Assembly (NCBI GenBank): GCA_030149205.1
Contig: JASBSB010000001.1
Coordinates: 260,357 to 324,356 of the forward strand
Source: Candidatus Heimdallarchaeota archaeon
Lineage (GTDB): Archaea > Asgardarchaeota > Heimdallarchaeia > Heimdallarchaeales > Kariarchaeaceae
Length of the DNA: 64,000 nucleotides
Reading direction: 5' to 3'
Under the pieces are notes generated by a model that was not told the origin of the DNA, ran no database searches, and saw only the letters and a list, made by a program, of their open reading frames with translations. This document shows positions 26,039 to 34,666 of this stretch, piece by piece (position 1 is the first letter of the stretch; every line of letters begins with the position of its first letter). The position numbers and the translations under genes are program-made.

Positions 26039-27154
26039 ATGCAAATGTACGAAGATTGGAATAAAAATGATGATCGAGGAAATGTACTGAGCCAGAATGA
26101 AGCCAGAGTTCTGCATTCATTAATTAAGTGGCCAGACTTAACAGATCAAGCAGTTCATTCCCAAATAGGAATGAAAAAATCAACTTTCTCCTCAATTAAA
26201 ACACGACTAAAAGAGAATGGGTTCTACAAGCGATATTATGTCCCTAATTTTCCTAAAATTGGTCTTGAGCTATTGGTATCAATGCATGGAAACCTTAACA
26301 GGTTTACAACACTAGAGGAGAGAATGAGAGTTGCAAAAGACCTTTTGGAAAGTTTCGTTGAGGATTTTCACATCGCGTCGGAATCAAATAAAGCTTTTAA
26401 TCTGTCTGCAAGTCAAAATCTGACAGAATATTCAAAAAACCAAGAAAAATTCATTCAGTTATACTCAGACAATAAATTTCTAGATAAAAATGGAATGAAA
26501 GTTGTCTATTTCCCCTTTGAAATAAGCAGAATTAGAGCATTTATGGATTATGAGAGTTTGGTTGCGAAAACCTTTGGATTTGCCTCTGATCCATATGACA
26601 AAAGAAAGACAATCCCCTCAGGAAAAGTCAAGCCAACTAAATTAACTAAGGCGGAAAAGAAAGTACTTGCTGGATTAGTACAGTTTCCAGAAGAATCTGA
26701 CACTTTAATTGCTGAGCAAGTTGGTGTTTCAAGAAATACAGTTGCTAATGCAAAAAGAAAATTTTTAAATCAGAATATTTGTTTTCCTAGGGCTGTTCCA
26801 GACCTACAGAAGCTTGGTATGAAGATATTAGTTTTCTCTTACAGAAAATTTAACCCACGAACTACAATGAAACAAAGAGAAGAGGCTGCAGAGATGGTAA
26901 GAAACCTTTTATCTCCATTTTTCTATGTATCCAAAAACTTGGATGGATTCTTAATTTCCGCACATAGATCATTTGAGGAGTACAACACTGCGCATGATGA
27001 AATTATGAGATATTATCTTAAACATGATTACATTATCGATGAGCCAGTTTCATACACAATGACCATAAACAACATTCACTTCATTAAGGAATATGAATTT
27101 TTACCTTTAACCTTGAAAACGCTTGGATTTACAAAAGCACTCAATCAAAGTTAA
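26039..27154 (+). CDS. Transcriptional regulator with two Lrp/AsnC-like halves
   Basis: The protein is an internal duplication. Each half has a winged-helix/HTH segment: LSQNEARVLHSLIKWPDLTDQAVHSQIGMKKSTFSSIKTRL (residues 17-57) and LTKAEKKVLAGLVQFPEESDTLIAEQVGVSRNTVANAKRKFL (about 202-243). In each half an alpha/beta sensor-like region follows, with corresponding GLELLVSMHG and GMKILVFSYRKF strands. Typical Lrp proteins are about 150 residues and dimerise; here both subunits appear fused in one chain. It is likely a DNA-binding regulator; target and ligand are unknown. Transcribed alone, toward mutL. Confidence 0.7.
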   Translation: MQMYEDWNKNDDRGNVLSQNEARVLHSLIKWPDLTDQAVHSQIGMKKSTFSSIKTRLKENGFYKRYYVPNFPKIGLELLVSMHGNLNRFTTLEERMRVAKDLLESFVEDFHIASESNKAFNLSASQNLTEYSKNQEKFIQLYSDNKFLDKNGMKVVYFPFEISRIRAFMDYESLVAKTFGFASDPYDKRKTIPSGKVKPTKLTKAEKKVLAGLVQFPEESDTLIAEQVGVSRNTVANAKRKFLNQNICFPRAVPDLQKLGMKILVFSYRKFNPRTTMKQREEAAEMVRNLLSPFFYVSKNLDGFLISAHRSFEEYNTAHDEIMRYYLKHDYIIDEPVSYTMTINNIHFIKEYEFLPLTLKTLGFTKALNQS

Positions 27155-27183
27155 GTTATCCTAATTCACCCCATAATCTAAAT

Positions 27184-28968
27184 TTATTGCCCCTGTCGTT
27201 TGAACCATGATTCTAACTTTGAATGAGATATCCGAATAATCGTTGGTCTACCATGAGCACATGTCCAAGGAGAATTGCACTTAAGCAAATTTGAAAGAAT
27301 TTCAGCAACTTTTCGTTCACTTACAGGGTATCCAGACCTAACTGCTCCATGACAAGCCAATCGAGATACAACACGATATTCAATTGCATTAAACTTGGAA
27401 GAGATCTCAATATTCGTGTCTGCAGTTAGAAAATCGTTAATCAATTTATGAAGACTATCTTTGTCAAGTCTTTGGTCATAATACACAGGAACTCCATGTA
27501 TCAATATTGTTGAGGTTAAGTGCTGAATACTGTATTGAAATCCAAACTTTTGAAACGTGTCCTGAAGTTCAACTAAAAGATCTAGTTCTCCTGAATTGAT
27601 TGATACGGAAACTGGTTTAAGGAAGGTCTGTGACATTACTAGACTTTCTCGATGTTCTTGATATCTCTCAAATTTGACTCTCTCATCTGATGCATGAACA
27701 TCCATCAACCAAAGTTCAGAGTCTTTTTCAATTAATGCGAATTTATTAAAAATATGTCCTAAAACTCTAAAACCTCCTTGAACAAAAACCGCCCTTGTGT
27801 GGTTGACCGAATTATTTTGAGGTGTTATCTCCTCCAAAGAAGTTTGTACAAATGATTCTCCTGGAATAACCTCTTTTGTAGAAATTAAAGGTTCATAACC
27901 TTCTTGTAAATCTATTTCTGCATTAGAAACATTTGGAGCTTTCTTATGAGGTAACTGCTGTATTTCAGATTTTTCTACCAAGGTTTCTTGAACCAATGTA
28001 GAGATTTCGTGAAAAATTGGGTCATCCTCCCTAAATCTTACCTCCAGTTTCTGTGGATGTATATTATAGTCAACAAGATTGTAATCTCCCTTCAATGATA
28101 AGATTATTACAGGGTAATTGCTTTTCAATAATTGGGACCCATAAGCTCGTTCGATTTGAGTTACCAATTCTGTATTCCTAATCAATCTACCGTTTATACT
28201 TAGATACTGAAATTTTCGGTCTTTTCTTACAAGAATGGGTTTAGAGATATACCCTGTTATTTTCCAATATCCTACATTGCCTCTGATTGGTACTAATCCT
28301 GAGGTGATTTCTGGACCAAAAACATCAAACAATACTGCTAAAAGCTCTTTTCTGGTTGGACTCTCCAATACGCTTGACACTGTATTCCCCTTCCTTTCAC
28401 CTACTGTGAAATGAATATCTGGGTAGGTTAAACAGAAATGTGTCATCACAGTTAAGATGTGTCTCTTCTCTGTAGCAACTGATTTTAAAAATTTTCTCCT
28501 AGCAGGATAGTTATGAAATAATCCACTTATCTCAATTCTGGTTCCTTTGCTCATTCTTACCTGGTTTTGAGAGATAATTCGCAGATTTTCCATTATGAGC
28601 TCACTGCCAAATTCTTCTGACTCAACCTTTGATCGTATTTTGACACGAGAAACACTTCCAATCGATGAAAGTGCTTCTCCTCTAAACCCTAGGGTTGAAA
28701 CATTATGAATATTATCTTGAGTAATTTTACTTGATGTATGAAGTTCAAATGCAAGTTTTAATTCTCCTGGCTGTATTCCTTCACCATTATCCTCAACAAT
28801 CATCCTGTCAATGCCACCATTCTCCAGAATAACCGCAATTTTTGAAGCATGGGCATCAATGGAATTTTCAACCAACTCTTTTACCGCATCGGCTGGACGA
28901 GTAATTACCTCACCAGCTGCGATTTGCCTTATTATTTCTTCTGGAATTAGATGGATCTTATTTGCCAT
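27184..28968 (-). CDS. mutL: DNA mismatch repair protein MutL
   Basis: MutL links mismatch recognition to strand incision. The N-terminal GHKL ATPase has ELVENSIDA, DNGEGI and TLGFRGEALSSI. The C-terminal dimerisation domain carries DVHASDERVKFE, close to the endonuclease motif DQHAxxExxxxE with Val for Gln, plus CAHGRP near the C-terminus, so it is probably the endonuclease-type MutL of species lacking MutH. The track start at 28980 is a GTG; the ATG at 28968 is preferred because AGGTG lies 9 bases upstream and the homologous region begins at once. It overlaps mutS by 11 bases. Confidence 0.95.
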   Translation of the reverse strand: MANKIHLIPEEIIRQIAAGEVITRPADAVKELVENSIDAHASKIAVILENGGIDRMIVEDNGEGIQPGELKLAFELHTSSKITQDNIHNVSTLGFRGEALSSIGSVSRVKIRSKVESEEFGSELIMENLRIISQNQVRMSKGTRIEISGLFHNYPARRKFLKSVATEKRHILTVMTHFCLTYPDIHFTVGERKGNTVSSVLESPTRKELLAVLFDVFGPEITSGLVPIRGNVGYWKITGYISKPILVRKDRKFQYLSINGRLIRNTELVTQIERAYGSQLLKSNYPVIILSLKGDYNLVDYNIHPQKLEVRFREDDPIFHEISTLVQETLVEKSEIQQLPHKKAPNVSNAEIDLQEGYEPLISTKEVIPGESFVQTSLEEITPQNNSVNHTRAVFVQGGFRVLGHIFNKFALIEKDSELWLMDVHASDERVKFERYQEHRESLVMSQTFLKPVSVSINSGELDLLVELQDTFQKFGFQYSIQHLTSTILIHGVPVYYDQRLDKDSLHKLINDFLTADTNIEISSKFNAIEYRVVSRLACHGAVRSGYPVSERKVAEILSNLLKCNSPWTCAHGRPTIIRISHSKLESWFKRQGQ

Positions 28969-31714
28969 TGGGGGTTTCACCTAAGAGTGACTTCAGGTCA
29001 TTTAATATTTCTAACGCTTTTAATGGTGTGATATTGTCAAGGGAAAGGTGAGATAGAGTTGCTAATATTTCGAGTTCTTCTGGTGACCTGAGTAATACAT
29101 CCTTTTTATGTTTGGAAACTCTTTTCTTTTCAACTAAGGGTCGGCCTAGGCTTGATCCACCAAAAAAATCGACCAGGGATCCTTGTTTTTCCTGTTCTTC
29201 AGACACTCGTATGACCTGAGATGCAAATGATTCTGATTTTTCTGTTGGAATAACAGAGACTGATTGATTCTCCATTTGGTGCAAAAGAAATCTTGCACGA
29301 AGAATGATCTCTTTAGGTATTCCTGCTAGTTTTGCTACTTCTACCCCAAAACTCTTGTCAGAGGAACCCTTAAAGAGAAGATGGTCAAAAATTGGTTTTT
29401 CACCATCAAAGTGTATTTGAAAATGAAAGTTCATACATCTATCTAAATACCCTTCCAAATCAGCTAATTGATGATAATGAGTGGCAATCATTGTGAGTGG
29501 ACGGTTTTGGTGATTGTGGAGAAATTCTGCCAAAGACCATGCGATTGCCAAACCATCATAAGTTGATGTCCCTCGTCCAATTTCGTCTGCAATTATTAGA
29601 GATTGTGAGGTACAATTATTCACCATATTAGCAACATCAAGCATCTCAACAAGGAATGTGCTTTGCCCTGCGATTAGGTTATCTGAAGCTCCAATTCGGG
29701 TGAAAATTCTGTCAAATATTCCCAGTCGAGCCTTTTTAGCTGGAACAAACATACCAATCTGAGACAATATACTGATCAATGCTAACATCCGGAGCAGTGA
29801 GCTCTTTCCACTAAAGTTTGGACCCGTGATAATGAGTAGTGTTTGCGATTTCTTATCCATGAAAATATCATTGGGTACATACCTCCCACCATCCAAAAAG
29901 GTCTCGATTATGGGATGCCTTCCCTGTTCAATATAAACTTCAGTCTTATTACTGAGCTCTGGTTTTACATAAGCATTTGTGAGTGAAATATATGAAAAAG
30001 TGGATAAAACGTCCAACTCTGATATTATCGATGACAATTCCTGTAGTCTGCTAACATGCTTTGACAAAGAGCTTAGAAGATTATTATAGAGCTCTTCCTC
30101 CAATTGGATTATTTCTATCTCAGCGTTTAATATATCATTTTCCCAATCCTTGAGTTCATCAGTAACAAATCTGACGGCATTTACCATTGCCTGTCTCCGG
30201 ATATAGTTTGATGGAACATTATTTTCGTTCTTCCTTGTGACTTCGATATAGTAACCAAGTTGTCTGTTTTGTTTTATTTTTAAACTTGTAATTCCGGTTT
30301 GCTCTATTTGACTTTCCTTGTATCTCTCTATCCATTTTTCCCCTTCACTTAACACTTGAACCAGACTAGCTAATCGATCGTTAATGTTTTGATTAATGAC
30401 TCTACCCTCTGATGGTGAACTTGCTGGATTATTCACGAGATATTTTTCTATCATCGTTTGAATATCTAAGCAAGTGTCAAACTTTGGCAGATAATTATCA
30501 AGACACTTGTAAGTTGTACTATGTGACTCCAGAATTTCTAATAATTCTGGTGTCCGGCTCAAACTCATAGATAGTTGAATCAGCTCTTTGGGTTTAGCGA
30601 TTCCTAAGGAGATACGTGTAGAAATCCTCTCTATATCTGCCATATGAGTCAATAGATTACGGGTCTTATGTTGAATAATCTCTTCTTTGATAAAAAATTC
30701 CACCAATAAGTGTCTAGTCTCAATCTCTTTACTATTTAATAGTGGACTGTGAATCCATTTTCTGAGTCTACGCCCACCCATAGGAGTACAAGTTTTATCC
30801 AGCAAACCAACTAGTGTACCATATTCTGTTTTATCTTGATTATTTTCAAACAGCTCCAAACTTTTAATTGCTGTTCTGTTTAAATTCATGTGAACTTCAG
30901 GTTTAATCAGCTGAATTTTAGAGATATTAGATAACTCTCTCATCTGAGTCTCTTCAAGGTATCTGAGTAAGGCTCCTGAACTCCCAACTACCTCTGAATC
31001 AACCTTTATTCCATATCCTTCAAGTGATTTTACTTGAAAATGAGTTGTTAAAAGTTCATTTGCTTCAGTGTAATTAAACCAAAAGTCGGCACGAAGTGTT
31101 AATGTTTCATTTTCATCTAGTTTTCTACCCAACAACAACTTCAAGGAATTTTCAAGTGAATCTGGGACTAAGTACTCAACCGGTGAGTACCTATCAATGA
31201 TAGTATGGAGATTTTCGAAATCATTTTCCTCCAGATTTTTAACCATAAACTCCCCACACGATAAATCGGCTAAAGAAACACCAATTTCTTTTGTTGTCGA
31301 GTTCCAACTAAGTGAACAAATATAATTGTTTTTTCCCGAGGTCAGTAACTCCTCCTCCACAAGTGTACCACGTGTTACCACTCGAGTGATACCTCTTTTA
31401 ACAACCCCCTTAACAGATTTCGGATCCTCTAGTTGGTCTGCAATAGCAACTTTGTAGCCTTTGTTAACCAGTCTACCGATGTAAGAATCAACACTCCGAA
31501 AAGGTACCCCTGCAAGCGGATGATCACCATCCCCTAGAGACCTGGAGGTTAAGACAATATCTAACTCCTTTGAACCAACAACAGCATCCTCATAGAATAG
31601 TTCATAAAAATCCCCAACCCTGCAAAAGAGAATTACGTCTTCACCTAGCTCTTTTTTCATCTGAACCCATTGCTTCATCATAGGTGTAGTTCCGATCTTA
31701 TCGTAATCCATCAA
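28958..31714 (-). CDS. mutS: DNA mismatch repair protein MutS
   Basis: MutS1-type mismatch recognition ATPase. The N-terminal domain has the mismatch-binding GDFYELFYEDA (Phe-x-Glu). The connector, lever and clamp regions follow. The ATPase domain has Walker A GPNFSGKSS (about residue 630), the ADEIGRGTSTYDGLA Walker B/signature segment and THYHQL. The C-terminal region holds the helix-turn-helix dimerisation part. The 918-residue length is slightly above the bacterial norm. MutS1 in archaea is commonly explained by ancient transfer from bacteria. It forms an operon with mutL and probably with the DUF2797 and HEAT genes upstream. Confidence 0.96.
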   Translation of the reverse strand: MMDYDKIGTTPMMKQWVQMKKELGEDVILFCRVGDFYELFYEDAVVGSKELDIVLTSRSLGDGDHPLAGVPFRSVDSYIGRLVNKGYKVAIADQLEDPKSVKGVVKRGITRVVTRGTLVEEELLTSGKNNYICSLSWNSTTKEIGVSLADLSCGEFMVKNLEENDFENLHTIIDRYSPVEYLVPDSLENSLKLLLGRKLDENETLTLRADFWFNYTEANELLTTHFQVKSLEGYGIKVDSEVVGSSGALLRYLEETQMRELSNISKIQLIKPEVHMNLNRTAIKSLELFENNQDKTEYGTLVGLLDKTCTPMGGRRLRKWIHSPLLNSKEIETRHLLVEFFIKEEIIQHKTRNLLTHMADIERISTRISLGIAKPKELIQLSMSLSRTPELLEILESHSTTYKCLDNYLPKFDTCLDIQTMIEKYLVNNPASSPSEGRVINQNINDRLASLVQVLSEGEKWIERYKESQIEQTGITSLKIKQNRQLGYYIEVTRKNENNVPSNYIRRQAMVNAVRFVTDELKDWENDILNAEIEIIQLEEELYNNLLSSLSKHVSRLQELSSIISELDVLSTFSYISLTNAYVKPELSNKTEVYIEQGRHPIIETFLDGGRYVPNDIFMDKKSQTLLIITGPNFSGKSSLLRMLALISILSQIGMFVPAKKARLGIFDRIFTRIGASDNLIAGQSTFLVEMLDVANMVNNCTSQSLIIADEIGRGTSTYDGLAIAWSLAEFLHNHQNRPLTMIATHYHQLADLEGYLDRCMNFHFQIHFDGEKPIFDHLLFKGSSDKSFGVEVAKLAGIPKEIILRARFLLHQMENQSVSVIPTEKSESFASQVIRVSEEQEKQGSLVDFFGGSSLGRPLVEKKRVSKHKKDVLLRSPEELEILATLSHLSLDNITPLKALEILNDLKSLLGETPNGK

Positions 31715-31774
31715 TAAATGAACTAGATTAGGGTGTATTTAATTAATTTCTATAGAAAATCGTTTTCTGTGAAC

Positions 31775-32710
31775 TTAAAACCATTCATCAAGTGAGAATT
31801 GACTTTCGACCTGAGCATTATTAATGAATTCAATTTCGCAACCAATGAGTTCTTTTGTATTTAATGTGTAATAATAGTTCCCAGATTTTATGATCAACAG
31901 TGCTCCCTTAATCGCAACTATCTTCCCTCCTGCCTCTTTATTTGGTGATAGGTCAAAGTGTTGAACATAACTTGGGATCTCACCAAGATTTCCAAAATAT
32001 TCCTCTAAATAAATAATATCCGGATTCTCAAATACTTTACCCTGAATGTGTTTTTCATTTTGAACCCCTTTTGCAATGGACAAAGCTTCCTCCACTAACT
32101 TTCTGAATTCATCAGAATTAAAATTTTCCAGTTTCAAGTTTGATCTTTTCTTTTTTGATGAAACCTGTAATTTTACTGGTAATGCCCTGTTAACCTCTTG
32201 TTCCACTGCTCTTGCTTCTAGTCCGGGTAGCAGAGCAATTTTCGTGGCAACATCACTTCCCTGTTCAAGCCATCTTCTTTTTACAGAGAGTGAAACCCCT
32301 ACTTTATCTATTCCAGCAATGTTTGTTACATATACTGCGGTGTTGGGAGGTGTACAAAGTTCCTTTGCCCTTGGTGATGAAGGATTACAGATGACTCCAG
32401 TACAAGTAGATCTACAGAGAAAAAAATCAGATCGAACACATAGCAAACATCTATGGTTTCTGACTGAAGGGTTTGTTTTGTAAGTTTCTGATTTTTCTGA
32501 ACTGTGCATCTGGTTTTGAATACAGGATCTATATTTTCCTTTTTCTACCTCTCCCCCGATACAAAGCCCTTTGTTAAGTACTCTAATCTGGATTTCATCA
32601 CCAATCTTAATTTCCTTTCGAGTTATATCTCCAGACACTGTATCAGAATAGATTAAAAAAGTTTGAACTGGGTTTGGTTGCCATTGCAGCTTAATAAACA
32701 GATAACTCAT
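31775..32710 (-). CDS. DUF2797 family cysteine-rich protein
   Basis: The family signature is visible: CLLCVRSDFFLCRSTCTGVIC (a likely zinc site), then AVYVTNIAGIDKVGVSLSVKRRWLEQGSDVA, a GIY-YIG-like segment conserved in DUF2797, and ARAVEQEVN. The function is not established; the fold hints at nucleic-acid binding. The N-terminal 70 residues are beta-rich with GDEIQIRV. The gene lies 5 bases after the HEAT-repeat gene and 60 bases before mutS on the same strand, so a tie to DNA repair by co-expression is plausible. Confidence 0.8.
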   Translation of the reverse strand: MSYLFIKLQWQPNPVQTFLIYSDTVSGDITRKEIKIGDEIQIRVLNKGLCIGGEVEKGKYRSCIQNQMHSSEKSETYKTNPSVRNHRCLLCVRSDFFLCRSTCTGVICNPSSPRAKELCTPPNTAVYVTNIAGIDKVGVSLSVKRRWLEQGSDVATKIALLPGLEARAVEQEVNRALPVKLQVSSKKKRSNLKLENFNSDEFRKLVEEALSIAKGVQNEKHIQGKVFENPDIIYLEEYFGNLGEIPSYVQHFDLSPNKEAGGKIVAIKGALLIIKSGNYYYTLNTKELIGCEIEFINNAQVESQFSLDEWF

Positions 32711-32715
32711 TTATA

Positions 32716-33117
32716 TTATCTAATTCTATCTTGACTTGTTAAAGCATTCGTTATTAGTTCTGAGAGTTCTAGATCTAGGTAAGTGTCATTAAGCTGTGCT
32801 TTAAAGGCTTCATTCACCACTGATTTATCAACATAGGGTGTTAGAGTCTCTACAAGTTGTTTTTTCACAAAATTGTTTGTTTCCACCTTCATACGATCTA
32901 AGAGGTCAGGAATTACTGATTCTAGATCTATCCAACTCAAACTTTGAACTGCCACTACTCGTACCAAGTAGTAAGTATCATTAAGCGCCAACAGTAGAGG
33001 AGGGACACACTCCTTTGTTCTTATCCTTCCAAGCCTTTGAACCGCTTTTACTCTCCTCTCCGGTGAACCATAAGACAATATCTCGATATTCTCCTGGAGT
33101 TCCTTAGAAAGAGCCAT
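32716..33117 (-). CDS. HEAT-repeat protein
   Basis: The 133-residue protein consists of HEAT/PBS-lyase-type helical repeats: SPERRVKAVQRLGRIRTKECVPPLLLAL, DTYYLVRVVAVQSLSWIDLESVIPDLLDRM and NNFVKKQLVETLTPYVDKSVVNEAF. Each has the hydrophobic pattern and central Asp/Arg of such repeats. These are protein-protein scaffolds. It is the first gene of the probable HEAT - DUF2797 - mutS - mutL operon, so it could be an accessory factor, though that is only positional inference. Confidence 0.75.
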   Translation of the reverse strand: MALSKELQENIEILSYGSPERRVKAVQRLGRIRTKECVPPLLLALNDTYYLVRVVAVQSLSWIDLESVIPDLLDRMKVETNNFVKKQLVETLTPYVDKSVVNEAFKAQLNDTYLDLELSELITNALTSQDRIR

Positions 33118-33255
33118 CTAAGCAATAAGATAGGGCGTTCATTTTAAAGGTATGTTGTCACACTTGAACAATTCAAAATAATTAAATAAAGTGGAAACAA
33201 AAGATATTTTTGTTTAGGTTGGTTATTTACCACACGAAAGTATAGTATAAGTTAA

Positions 33256-33547
33256 ATGAGTATTGATGTAATGGAACTTACTCAGTCTGGTGATATAGAT
33301 TAGTAATGCTAGCATTCTAAAGGAAATTATTGACGATAATGAAACTAAAATATTTACACTCTTTGATGTAGAGAAAGGAAGACTTTCAATTGAGGAAAGA
33401 CAGGGTGATAGGAGTGTATTTTTAGAAGTTAAAGTATTTACAGCTGATGCGAGACTCAAGGGTATTCTTTGGTTTTTTGGAGATAATAGAGCTTATATTG
33501 AAGACATTAGAAACCTAAAGGCTAGAAAAGAGAGTCAGAAAGTAGAT
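33256..33547 (+). other. Out-of-register 5' extension of the Rpb5/RpoH gene (coding, no standard in-frame start)
   Basis: The frame of the downstream RpoH ORF stays open upstream from 33299 to 33547 and encodes a sensible peptide: SNASILKEIIDD, FTLFDVEKGRLSIEE, GILWFFGDNRAYIEDIRNLK. The last part completes the first of three jaw-like repeats, whose second half begins at the track's Met. No ATG, GTG or TTG occurs in this frame here. The nearest upstream ATG (33256, MSIDVMELTQSGDID) is in another frame and stops at TAG 33301, within GATTAGT. Skipping one T would join the two into a single protein. Either a +1 frameshift, a non-standard start (ATT) or a sequence error is implied. Confidence 0.6.
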
Positions 33548-34666
33548 ATGATTCTGATAGCTAAGGGAGGAACTACGGCAGCTGGGAGTAAAATTCTAAA
33601 AGCTTCGAAGGTTAAGTTAATCAAAGACCTAGACACTGTCAAAAAGAAGAGTTCGAAAAAATCAAAAACCAGCAAGAAAAAATCAGGAGAAAAAAGTAAC
33701 CTCCAAGTTGAAGAAGATTTTCTCGATGAGATTCCCAAATCAGATTTAATTGAAAAGGGAATGAACCTTGTCAAAACTAGAGAACCTGAAAGCATTAAAG
33801 TGACAAAAGTTAAGGATTATGAAGAAGCGTTTGATGTTAAGGGATTTTCTTCAACAGCTGATTTATTAATTGTATACAGGACCATCGAAAAAAACCCAGT
33901 AGGAGTAAAGGAAATTAGAAAATTCCAATCGTATCTTGAGGAGCACGAAAATGTAGCTGCCGGGATCATTGTACCAGACAAATTTACAACTGCAGCTAAA
34001 AGAGATGGACAAAAAGCAAAGATTACCCTGATCTCTTTAAAAGAGGAGAAAGAAACAGCAATTTCTCCAGAAATTGAGTACTTGACAGAACGGTTGATTA
34101 GAGGAGCAATTGAAATTCTAAAGTACCGAGGATACAAAATTTTACCTGAAAAAAATAAGGCATATGACCCATTAAGAGCAGGAAGCGAAAAACTGGGTAA
34201 ATACATTATCGCTGAGGAAAGTTCAGAAAAAACATTAGTGCTAGTACCCCAAGATGAAGTTGTTAGAGTTGCTACGGTCCGAACCATGAAGGAACAGATG
34301 GATCACCTAGGTATCTCTTCTGGTATACTCATCCCCATCAAAAGATTCACGTATACTGCAGATAGAGAATGTCAACTCTCTGGAATCGTCCCCTTACGTA
34401 AAAATCACCCAGTATTTAACATCTTCAACAATGGCCTCGTTCCAGAACATGTAATTCTTGATAAAAAAGCAACAAGAGAGGTTTTAAAGAAGTTCCATAG
34501 TAAAATTCACCAAATCCCAAAAATATTTGATCGAGATCCAGCTGTATCCATGTTGGGTGCAAAAGAAGGTGACTTGTTAGAAATTAGGAGAGGGATAGAT
34601 TCAAAATCCTATCGTATAGTTATTCCAACACCAGGTGTTGATAGAGTAGAGACGGACGAAGATTAA
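33548..34666 (+). CDS. rpoH: RNA polymerase subunit H/Rpb5 with jaw-like N-terminal repeats
   Basis: The C-terminal 70 residues are the archaeal RpoH/Rpb5 core: GLVPEHVILDKKATREVLKK, IPKIFDRDPAVSMLGAKEGDLLEIRR and SYRIVI. Usual archaeal RpoH is only about 75-85 residues. Before it, residues 228-284 resemble the eukaryotic Rpb5 jaw: KTLVLVPQDEVVRVATVRTM, GILIPIKRFTYTADREC, preceded by a helix IRGAIEILKYRGYKIL like the Rpb5 N-terminus. A related unit occupies residues 104-164 (DLLIVYRTIEKNPVGVKEIR, GIIVPDKFTTAAKRDGQ), and the start itself (MILIAKGGTTAAGSKIL) is the end of another. The real N-terminus therefore lies upstream. It converges with gpmI, overlapping by 4 bases. Confidence 0.82.
   Translation: MILIAKGGTTAAGSKILKASKVKLIKDLDTVKKKSSKKSKTSKKKSGEKSNLQVEEDFLDEIPKSDLIEKGMNLVKTREPESIKVTKVKDYEEAFDVKGFSSTADLLIVYRTIEKNPVGVKEIRKFQSYLEEHENVAAGIIVPDKFTTAAKRDGQKAKITLISLKEEKETAISPEIEYLTERLIRGAIEILKYRGYKILPEKNKAYDPLRAGSEKLGKYIIAEESSEKTLVLVPQDEVVRVATVRTMKEQMDHLGISSGILIPIKRFTYTADRECQLSGIVPLRKNHPVFNIFNNGLVPEHVILDKKATREVLKKFHSKIHQIPKIFDRDPAVSMLGAKEGDLLEIRRGIDSKSYRIVIPTPGVDRVETDED

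Noticed and set aside
33223-33459. 78-codon minus-strand ORF upstream of the Rpb5 gene
   Set aside because: It is antisense to the plus-strand frame that completes repeat 1 of Rpb5, and it has no recognisable feature.
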